NCBI GenBank assembly: GCA_900555605.1
Contig: USLW01000027.1
Location: forward strand, 1-12,261
Source: an uncultured Clostridium sp.
Lineage (GTDB): Bacteria; Bacillota; Clostridia; UBA1212; UBA1255
Reading direction: 5' to 3'
Length of the DNA: 12,261 bases
The notes under the pieces were generated by a model, which ran no database searches, was not told the origin of the DNA, and saw only the letters and a list, made by a program, of their open reading frames with translations. Position 1 is the stretch's first letter; every line of letters starts with the position of its first letter. The position numbers were made by a program, and so were the translations under genes. Of the stretch, positions 6,520-12,261 are shown in pieces.

Positions 6520-7257
6520 ATGCTTATGTATTATGGATTCAATATTATTGCAGAAGGGGAATACGCCTGTTTTACAAGGCCGGAAATGAAAGTAGAACGG
6601 GTCAGCTATGATGTGCCAACACCAGGGGCCATCGAGGGTATGCTGAAAAGCATCTATTGGAAGCCGGCAATTCGATACATAGTTGACAAAATCATCGTTT
6701 TTCATCCTATTGATTTTGTAAATATCCGACGGAATGAAGTAAAAGAAAAGGTCTTGTTTCAGAATATAAAAAGCTGTATGAACGGAAAGCTTCAGGATTT
6801 GTCGATTTATACAGCCGATTGCCGGAGTCAGCGTGCAGCCATGGTTTTAAAGAACGTACGATATGGTATTACCTTTCATTTTGCGTTGACCGGCATCCGT
6901 GAAGACCAGCCGAAAGCAGAAAGTGAAAAAAAACATTTTCATGTAATCAAACGGCGTATTGAAAATGGACAGTATTTTAGACCTCCCTGCTTTGGCTGCA
7001 ATGAATTTCCGGTACGCAGCATACAGTTGGTAGAGCAATTTGATACAGGAGAAATCAATCCGGAAATTTTGGCTTCAGGCGATGTGGATTTGGGGTATAT
7101 GCTTTATAAAATGCAATTTGCCGACGGCGGACAGCCTGTTAACGGAGATTGGGACAAGCCGAAATTTTCGGATCAAGCCACAGCGGTCTATTATCGCCCG
7201 CATATGGTGCGCGGCGTAATCGAGGTTGCAAAATATGCGGAGGGGATCAGATGCTGA
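6520..7257 (+). CDS. cas5c: Cas5c crRNA-processing Cascade subunit, type I-C
   Basis: In type I-C, which lacks Cas6, Cas5c (Cas5d) cuts the pre-crRNA at the base of the repeat hairpin and stays on the 5' handle. The 245-residue protein has the expected N-terminus with SYDVPTPGAIEGMLKSIYW. Tyr46 and a Lys138-His139 pair (KKHFHVIKRR) are candidates for the Tyr/Lys/His catalytic set known from characterised Cas5d enzymes; that assignment is by eye. A GGAAGGGAG site precedes the ATG at 6520. A second ATG at 6526 is also usable and would suit the GGGAG part of the site better. The stop overlaps the cas8c start by seven bases, indicating coupled translation. Confidence 0.93.
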   Translation: MLMYYGFNIIAEGEYACFTRPEMKVERVSYDVPTPGAIEGMLKSIYWKPAIRYIVDKIIVFHPIDFVNIRRNEVKEKVLFQNIKSCMNGKLQDLSIYTADCRSQRAAMVLKNVRYGITFHFALTGIREDQPKAESEKKHFHVIKRRIENGQYFRPPCFGCNEFPVRSIQLVEQFDTGEINPEILASGDVDLGYMLYKMQFADGGQPVNGDWDKPKFSDQATAVYYRPHMVRGVIEVAKYAEGIRC

Positions 7258-9098
7258 TACGTGCTTTATGCGATTACTACGAGGTTCTCGCGCAGGAGGG
7301 GAAAGTGCTTCCGGAGGGATATTCAAACGTAAATATCCATTATTGTATTAGTCTTACGCCGGATGGCAGAATCGATCATATCATTGATTGGCAGGAAATT
7401 CCCCTGACTGTGGAAAAAAAGGGGAAAGGAAAAGCGATTGCAAAGCCGAGAACCGTAATGCTGCCTCGTCGCACACAGAAAACGGCGATTGACGGAAATG
7501 TTATTGAACATAGACCTCTTTATCTCTTCGGCCTCCATTTTGATAAAGGACAGCTTACGCCTGACGATGATAAAAAGAAAGCAAAAAAATCACATGAAGC
7601 TTTTAAAGATAAGAATCTTTCCTTTATTGAGGGGCTGGATTCGCCCGTTGTCAACGCCTATCGGAATTTTATAAGAAGCTGGATTCCGGCGGCGGAGACG
7701 GAGAATCCGTTTCTTAAAAATATCGGTCCCAGTTACAGTCTGTCGGGATATGCATTTTGTCTTTCCGGAAGACCGGATCTGCTTTTGCATGAGGATCCGC
7801 AAGTGAAGGAGAAGTGGCGCGTGACTTTCAGACAGGCAGAGGAAACAGCGGAAAACACGCATATAACGCAATGCGGTATTGCAGGAATCGCGCTCCCGAT
7901 TGCAAGAATTCATCATAAGATCAAGGGGGTGCCGGGCGGAATGGCGGTCGGCAATACTTTGATTTCTTATAAAAACCCCTCGGAACTATCTTATGGCCAA
8001 GAAGCCTCTTATAGCAGTAATATTTCAGAAACGGCAATGAAAAAGTACACGGAAGCGCTTAATTTTCTGCTGGCTAGTCAAAAACACCGGACGCTGCTGG
8101 GAGATATGACGATTCTTCATTGGGCTGCCTCTGCGGAAGAAATGTATGACGAGTTATTTTCCGCACTTACTTTTGATAACGGTATGGACGCAGACGAAAT
8201 GGATGAGTCGTTGTGTCAGCTTGTACGGGATGCACGCTCAGGGAAGGTTTCCTCCGCACGATTACAGGAAGCTGCGGCAGATATAAGTCCGAACGTAGAT
8301 TTTTACATCGTCGGTCTAAAGCCGAACTCTTCAAGAATTTCCGTAAAATTTATTTATCGGAAAAGTTTTGGAGAAATTTTCCAAAATATCGTGCAGCATT
8401 ACGCGGATATGAAAATCAGAACCGATCAAATGCGGTCATCTCCGCTCCGACAGATTATAGAGGAATTGATCCCGCCTCCGCAGCGGAAAAAGGAGAAAAG
8501 CACGGATCCTGCTCTTATGGCCAAGCTGCTGGAAGCGGTGTTATACGGACGCCATTATCCGGAGTACCTGCTGTCCGGCATGATCAGACGAATCAGAACA
8601 GATCAAGATGATGAGGAAAATCATTATATCAAAATGAACGATACCCGGTTGGGGATTATAAAAGCCAGTATCAATAGACAGGCAAGATTAAACAGTCAGA
8701 AGGAGGAAATCAAATTGGCACTTGACAAAGAAAACAAAAATCCGGCATATCTTTGCGGAAGACTTTTTGCCGTATTGGAATCTATCCAATCAAAGTCGGC
8801 AAATTATTCTCTGAACAGAACCATTAAGGACTCTTACTTTGCTTCGGCCTCTGCTGCTCCGGCGACAGTATTTCCGAAGCTTATGCGGCTCTCTCAGTAC
8901 CATTTGGCAAAAATCGGAGAGCCGAAATACGCGCATGAAAATATCGAAGAGATCATAGATCTGCTTGGTAATGAATTTCCGGAAAGACTTTCTCTTACCG
9001 ATCAGGGAAAATTTATGATCGGCTACTATCAGCAGCGGAGCTATACAGATCAGCAAATACAAAAAGCAATGGAGGAGAAGAAAAATGGCAATCAGTAA
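7251..9098 (+). CDS. cas8c: Cas8c large Cascade subunit (Csd1), type I-C
   Basis: The large subunit of type I-C Cascade; in the family it recognises the PAM and helps open the target DNA. The product is 615 residues, normal for Csd1. Its start is the ATG at 7251 (MLIRALCDYYEVLAQEG), set by GGAGGGG at 7239-7245. The frame is open up to 7149, but that part lies inside cas5c and has no SD. Family features visible are the N-terminal LCDYYEVLAQ, the YSLSGYAFCLSGRPDLLL segment and the C-terminal NPAYLCGRLFAVLE block. The last 128 codons also form a separate internal gene, cas11c. The 3' end overlaps cas7c by 14 bases. Identification rests on these segments and on gene order, since Cas8 proteins diverge fast. 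Confidence 0.93.
   Translation: MLIRALCDYYEVLAQEGKVLPEGYSNVNIHYCISLTPDGRIDHIIDWQEIPLTVEKKGKGKAIAKPRTVMLPRRTQKTAIDGNVIEHRPLYLFGLHFDKGQLTPDDDKKKAKKSHEAFKDKNLSFIEGLDSPVVNAYRNFIRSWIPAAETENPFLKNIGPSYSLSGYAFCLSGRPDLLLHEDPQVKEKWRVTFRQAEETAENTHITQCGIAGIALPIARIHHKIKGVPGGMAVGNTLISYKNPSELSYGQEASYSSNISETAMKKYTEALNFLLASQKHRTLLGDMTILHWAASAEEMYDELFSALTFDNGMDADEMDESLCQLVRDARSGKVSSARLQEAAADISPNVDFYIVGLKPNSSRISVKFIYRKSFGEIFQNIVQHYADMKIRTDQMRSSPLRQIIEELIPPPQRKKEKSTDPALMAKLLEAVLYGRHYPEYLLSGMIRRIRTDQDDEENHYIKMNDTRLGIIKASINRQARLNSQKEEIKLALDKENKNPAYLCGRLFAVLESIQSKSANYSLNRTIKDSYFASASAAPATVFPKLMRLSQYHLAKIGEPKYAHENIEEIIDLLGNEFPERLSLTDQGKFMIGYYQQRSYTDQQIQKAMEEKKNGNQ
8715..9098 (+). CDS. cas11c: Cas11c small Cascade subunit, internal start in cas8c
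   Basis: In type I-C systems the small subunit Cas11c is known to be made by internal translation from the 3' part of cas8c, and it lines the inner face of Cascade to stabilise the target strand. Here AAGGAGG (8700-8706), the best ribosome binding site in the operon, lies eight bases before an in-frame TTG at 8715. That start gives 127 residues beginning MALDKENKNPAYLCGRLF and ending at the cas8c stop. The length and the start just before the conserved NPAYLCGRLFAVLE block fit Cas11c. SD strength, spacing and frame are seen directly; use of the start is inferred. The product shares its sequence with the Cas8c C-terminus. Automatic annotation would normally omit it. Confidence 0.8.
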   Translation: MALDKENKNPAYLCGRLFAVLESIQSKSANYSLNRTIKDSYFASASAAPATVFPKLMRLSQYHLAKIGEPKYAHENIEEIIDLLGNEFPERLSLTDQGKFMIGYYQQRSYTDQQIQKAMEEKKNGNQ

Positions 9099-9945
9099 CA
9101 GGTATGACTTTGTAATGCTTTATGATGTGGAGAACGGGAACCCAAACGGAGATCCGGATGCCGGAAATGCGCCGAGAATCGATCCGGAAACAGGGTTCGG
9201 ATACGTAACAGATGTTTGTATCAAAAGAAAGATCAGAAACTACGTCGAGCTTGTGAAGGAAGGCGAAGCAGGATACAATATCCTGGTTAAGCCGGACAAA
9301 GCCCTGAATACGAAATTTACCGAGGCTTATGCTGCGGAAAACCTTGAAACAAAGAAAAAAGGTGCAAATTCCGACGATGTCATGAAAGCACGAAATTATA
9401 TGTGCAGAAATTATTATGACGTCCGAGCCTTCGGCGCGGTCATGGCTACAGGAGACGATCCCTGCGGAATTGTCAGAGGTCCTGTTCAGATTCATTTTTC
9501 CAAAAGCCTCTCTCCGATCAATATTCAGGATGTGACCATTACCCGTCAGGCAAGAACCAGCGAAGAAAGACAAATCACCGGAGATACGGAAATAGGCCGA
9601 AAGAGCATCATCCCTTATGCGCTGTACCGTGCGGAGGGGCATATCTCCGCCGCACTGGCACAGAAAGTCACAAATTTTTCAGAGGCAGATGCGGAGCTTC
9701 TCTGGACTGCAATCATAAATATGTTTGAAAATGACCGTAGTGCTGCGAGGGGAAAAATGTGTATGCGCAAACTGTATGTATTCAAACATGACAGTCTGCT
9801 CGGGAATTGTCCGTCAAATGTGCTTTTTGATAAAATTGCGATCGTACAGAACAATCTTCCCGCTCCTCCCAGAGCGTTTACAGACTACACTTTAACGGTT
9901 GATGAAGCTATGCCGTCAGGTGTAACGCTCCTTTGCAAACTATAA
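9085..9945 (+). CDS. cas7c: Cas7c backbone Cascade subunit (Csd2), type I-C
   Basis: RRM-fold subunit that polymerises along the crRNA spacer to form the Cascade backbone, present in several copies per complex. The 286-residue product opens with the Csd2 signature: YDVENGNPNGDPDAGNAPR, then GYVTDVCIKRKIRNYVEL. It continues with VRAFGAVMATG, GIVRGPVQIHFSKSLSPI and TITRQARTSEERQITGDT, all typical of the family. The ATG at 9085 is fixed by GGAGGAG at 9071-9077, a strong site that suits a protein needed in excess. The start overlaps cas8c/cas11c by 14 bases. The TAA is followed one base later by the cas4 ATG. Confidence 0.96.
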   Translation: MAISNRYDFVMLYDVENGNPNGDPDAGNAPRIDPETGFGYVTDVCIKRKIRNYVELVKEGEAGYNILVKPDKALNTKFTEAYAAENLETKKKGANSDDVMKARNYMCRNYYDVRAFGAVMATGDDPCGIVRGPVQIHFSKSLSPINIQDVTITRQARTSEERQITGDTEIGRKSIIPYALYRAEGHISAALAQKVTNFSEADAELLWTAIINMFENDRSAARGKMCMRKLYVFKHDSLLGNCPSNVLFDKIAIVQNNLPAPPRAFTDYTLTVDEAMPSGVTLLCKL

Positions 9946-9946
9946 A

Positions 9947-10615
9947 ATGGATTCCATCAATATTAGAAGTATACAGCATTTTCTGTATTGTTCTCATCGG
10001 TGGGGATTAATTGAAATTGATCGTGCATGGGCCGAGAACTATTTTGTCGTAAAGGCAAATCTGCTCCATGAACGAGTTCACGATCCGGACAGGCATTACG
10101 CGGCAAAAGACAAACGGGTCTTTACTTCCGTGCCTGTCTGGAACGATCTGCCCGAATATAATATTTATGGGATTGTTGATTGTTTAGAGGCTGCTCCATC
10201 GGCAAAAGGGATATCCCTTGATTCCACGACGGACAAATATCAGCTCTGCCTTGTGGAATACAAGCCGAAAAAGCCGAAAGATGAATCATTTCACGAAACG
10301 GATGCACTGCAGGTCTTTGCCCAGAAAATATGTGTTGATTTTATATTCGGGGGAAGCTGCAGTGCAGTACTTTATTACGCAGATGTAAAGAAACGTGTGG
10401 AGCTTCCTTTTGAAGCCTGTTTTTCTATTTATGAAGCAAAACTGAAAGAGACGCTGCGTCTCATGCGGGAAAATCTCCAACTTGGAAAAATTCCGCCTAT
10501 AAAAAAAGGACAAAAATGCAGCGGCTGTTCCATGCAGGATTTGTGTATGCCGAAAATGAAAAAGCAGAAAAGAATACAGCTCCAGATCACGGAAGCACTG
10601 GAGGATGATTTATGA
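9947..10615 (+). CDS. cas4: Cas4 exonuclease, spacer acquisition
   Basis: Fe-S cluster nuclease that, with Cas1-Cas2, selects and trims prespacers by their PAM and sets spacer orientation. The 222-residue protein shows the RecB-type nuclease residues D78 (GIVDCLE) and E104/K106 (LVEYKPKK). The cluster cysteines are C15 near the N-terminus (FLYCSHRWG) and C191, C194 and C200 near the C-terminus (KCSGCSMQDLC), the expected one-plus-three pattern. No Shine-Dalgarno precedes the ATG, which starts one base after the cas7c stop, so translation probably depends on ribosomes finishing cas7c. The ATG of cas1 overlaps its TGA. Confidence 0.95.
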   Translation: MDSINIRSIQHFLYCSHRWGLIEIDRAWAENYFVVKANLLHERVHDPDRHYAAKDKRVFTSVPVWNDLPEYNIYGIVDCLEAAPSAKGISLDSTTDKYQLCLVEYKPKKPKDESFHETDALQVFAQKICVDFIFGGSCSAVLYYADVKKRVELPFEACFSIYEAKLKETLRLMRENLQLGKIPPIKKGQKCSGCSMQDLCMPKMKKQKRIQLQITEALEDDL

Positions 10616-11628
10616 GAAAGCTGCTGAACACACTGTATATCACAAGTGAAAATGCTTATTTGTCTCTCGACGGAGAAAATCTCGTTTGTTCTTTAGCAGA
10701 TAACGAAAAATTCAGAATTCCGTTTGATAATGTAGAGGCGGTCACTTGCTTCAACTATATCGGCTGTTCGCCCGCCCTTATGGGAAAATGTGCAGAAAAG
10801 CTCATCCCTATCAGTTTTATTTCACCTTCCGGAAAATTTTTAGCAAAGGTATCCGGAGAAACGCGCGGAAATGTTTTTCTTCGGGTTTCACAAATTGATG
10901 TATTCCAAAAAAACGGACTCGCTTTGGCACAGAATACTACAGCTGCAAAATTCAGCAATACGGTAGGACTTATAAAACGATCCCTACATGACATTCCTGC
11001 GCTTCGAGAAGATGAGGAAGTCAAAAATGTTATAAAATTACTAAAAAGTGGAATCCAGTCTGTTTATGGAGCTTCCTCTTCCGAGGAGATTCTTGGCATC
11101 GAGGGGAATTGCGCCAAACAATATTTTTCTGTCTTTCATAAATTTATCACAAATGAGCATTTTACTTTCAAAGTAAGAAGTAAACGCCCGCCGCTGGATC
11201 CTGTCAACGCAATTCTTTCTCTTATTTATACGCTTTATACAAATGAATTTTCTGCGGCGCTTGAAACGGTAGGGTTAGATAGTTATATCGGATTTTACCA
11301 CACGCTCAGAAGCGGCAGAAGCTCATTGGCTTGTGACCTTGTGGAAGAGGTACGCTGTATTGCCGAGCGTTTTACGCTGACCTTGATTAATCTCGGAGTT
11401 TTGCGGGATTCTGATTTTGATAAACAGATTTCCGGAGCGGTATTGCTGAATGACGACGGAAGAAAAAAGGTATTGACACGTTGGCAGGAGAAAAAACGCA
11501 GCGATATCCTGCATCCGTATTTAGGACAAAAAATTCAATTTGGGTTATTGCCCTATGTACAGAGCAATCTTTTGGCCAAATATATTCGCGGAGATATTAC
11601 CGAATATCCGTGTTTTTTGATAAAGTAG
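10612..11628 (+). CDS. cas1: Cas1 CRISPR integrase, type I-C
   Basis: Metal-dependent integrase that, with Cas2, inserts new spacers at the leader end of the array. The 338-residue protein starts MRKLLNTLYITSENAYLSLD, typical of I-C Cas1. The catalytic set is visible as E164 (LGIEGNCAKQYF), H230 (GFYHTLRSGRSS) and D242 (ACDLVEEVR, with further acids at 245-246). The ATG overlaps the cas4 stop by four bases (ATGA), and GGAGG at 10600-10604 lies seven bases upstream, inside cas4. Length and motifs show no damage, so spacer acquisition should be possible. Confidence 0.96.
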   Translation: MRKLLNTLYITSENAYLSLDGENLVCSLADNEKFRIPFDNVEAVTCFNYIGCSPALMGKCAEKLIPISFISPSGKFLAKVSGETRGNVFLRVSQIDVFQKNGLALAQNTTAAKFSNTVGLIKRSLHDIPALREDEEVKNVIKLLKSGIQSVYGASSSEEILGIEGNCAKQYFSVFHKFITNEHFTFKVRSKRPPLDPVNAILSLIYTLYTNEFSAALETVGLDSYIGFYHTLRSGRSSLACDLVEEVRCIAERFTLTLINLGVLRDSDFDKQISGAVLLNDDGRKKVLTRWQEKKRSDILHPYLGQKIQFGLLPYVQSNLLAKYIRGDITEYPCFLIK

Positions 11629-11637
11629 GTGATAAAA

Positions 11638-11928
11638 ATGATGGTTCTGATCAGTTACGATGTAAGCACGATAGATCATGCAGGAAAAACCCGTCTGAGA
11701 AAGGTTGCAAAGGCCTGTCAGAATCACGCGCAACGCGTACAAAACTCCGTATTTGAAGCTGATTTAGATTACGGAGCATTTTTAAAGCTCAAAAACCAAC
11801 TGCTAAAACTGATTGACCACGAACATGACAGCTTAAGATTCTATTATCTTGGGAATCAGTGGGAAAAGAAAATTGAACATGTCGGTGCGAAAAATACATA
11901 TAATCCCGAGGGGGTCATCATTTTGTAA
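11638..11928 (+). CDS. cas2: Cas2 spacer-acquisition subunit
   Basis: Small ferredoxin-fold protein that bridges two Cas1 dimers in the integration complex. From the ATG at 11638 it has 96 residues, the normal size. It has the N-terminal VLISYDVST strand with D8, then the I-C pattern RLRKVAKACQNHAQRVQNSV, and ends VIIL. The frame is open to a GTG at 11629 directly after the cas1 stop, but that codon falls within the apparent AGGTGAT ribosome binding site, so ATG 11638 (or the adjacent 11641) is preferred. It is the last gene of the operon; the array leader follows. Confidence 0.95.
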   Translation: MMVLISYDVSTIDHAGKTRLRKVAKACQNHAQRVQNSVFEADLDYGAFLKLKNQLLKLIDHEHDSLRFYYLGNQWEKKIEHVGAKNTYNPEGVIIL

Positions 11929-12094
11929 GGCGAACAGGCGAACAGGCGGCAATATGAAAAACACGGGCAGGTTCGCCTGAAAAACTACTGTAAAATAAAT
12001 ATTTGAATCAAAATTCAGACCAAAAATTTCATCTATAGGATATATTCCATTTCTAAATTGTGGTTTGAATCCTTCTTAGCAACAATATGTTGCG
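11929..12094 (+). promoter_or_regulatory. CRISPR leader
   Basis: AT-rich stretch between the cas2 stop and the first repeat, in the position and orientation of a type I-C leader. It begins with a tandem pair of GGCGAACA units (11929-11944). The second unit lies in CAGGCGAAC (11935-11943), which pairs perfectly with GTTCGCCTG (11971-11979) across a 27-base loop; no T-run follows. A second inverted repeat, GCAACA-ATA-TGTTGC (12079-12093), ends one base before repeat 1. I could not pick a convincing promoter for the array here; it may be transcribed from the leader or by read-through from cas2. Confidence 0.7.
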
Positions 12095-12261
12095 GTCGCA
12101 TCTCGCAAGAGATGCGTGAGTTGAAATGTGCGTTAATTTTTTTTGGAAGGAGTGTTTTTTAGTCGCATCTCGCAAGAGATGCGTGAGTTGAAATTTTTTA
12201 TGTGGATTGATTGCGCTTTGGGTGCTTTGTCGCATCTCGCAAGAGATGCGTGAGTTGAAAT
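12095..12261 (+). CRISPR. Type I-C CRISPR array, leader end, cut by window edge
   Basis: Three identical 33-base repeats at 12095-12127, 12162-12194 and 12229-12261, separated by two 34-base spacers (12128-12161 and 12195-12228). Each repeat starts GTCGCATCTC and ends TGAGTTGAAAT. It folds into a perfect 8-pair stem (CGCATCTC/GAGATGCG) capped by a GCAA tetraloop. The last 11 bases after the stem match the 5' handle length known for Cas5c-processed crRNA. The third repeat ends exactly at the window edge, so the array probably continues. Repeat type and gene order agree on subtype I-C. Both spacers are T-rich. Confidence 0.98.

Noticed and set aside
7149..7250. Upstream extension of cas8c
   Set aside because: It is out of frame within cas5c; the ATG at 7251 has a strong SD and matches the usual Csd1 N-terminus.
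4322..11928. Missing cas6 as a sign of a broken system
   Set aside because: Type I-C normally lacks cas6; Cas5c does the processing and its candidate catalytic residues are present.
12060..12070. A degenerate extra repeat in the leader (GTGGTTTGAAT resembles the repeat's 3' end)
   Set aside because: It is 56 bases from the equivalent point in repeat 1, not the 67-base repeat period, and no hairpin half precedes it; probably chance, though a leader motif is possible.

Overview
This window looks like a piece of a Clostridia (Firmicutes) chromosome. The grounds are the gene families (a ThiT-type thiamine transporter under a TPP riboswitch, a clostridial-looking ArgRS), strong GGAGG ribosome binding sites, moderate AT-rich composition and canonical TTGACA/TATAAT promoters. 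I cannot name the genus.

Bases 1-2880 are a housekeeping block on the + strand. The 3' three quarters of argS (start outside the window) is followed, with a one-base overlap, by thiN (thiamine pyrophosphokinase). A near-perfect promoter then drives a TPP riboswitch, a chain of hairpins and thiT (thiamine uptake S-component). ThiT imports thiamine and ThiN converts it to TPP; TPP then represses thiT through the riboswitch, so this is a small thiamine salvage module with feedback. Bases 2892-3872 are on the - strand: a TraX-family membrane protein with its own promoter, and a tRNA-Val(CAC) with its own promoter and terminator. The tRNA has C instead of the near-universal U at position 33.

Bases 3873-4321 are an AT-rich spacer with a possible decayed reading frame and a good promoter. 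That promoter precedes a complete type I-C CRISPR-Cas operon (4322-11928): cas3, cas5c, cas8c, cas7c, cas4, cas1, cas2, all + strand, tightly packed or overlapping. As usual for I-C there is no cas6; Cas5c is expected to process the pre-crRNA. Inside cas8c a very strong Shine-Dalgarno followed by an in-frame TTG marks the hidden small-subunit gene cas11c (8715-9098), which standard gene callers miss. A leader of about 165 bases follows, then the CRISPR array: three identical 33-base repeats and two 34-base spacers, continuing past the window edge.

The CRISPR system is of a known class. I see no clearly undescribed system. The points most worth a second look are the internal Cas11c start, the C33 tRNA, the multi-hairpin thiT leader whose last stem combines a terminator shape with SD sequestration, the terminator embedded in the convergent traX gene, the decayed frame before cas3, and two spacers that may tile one target gene start.
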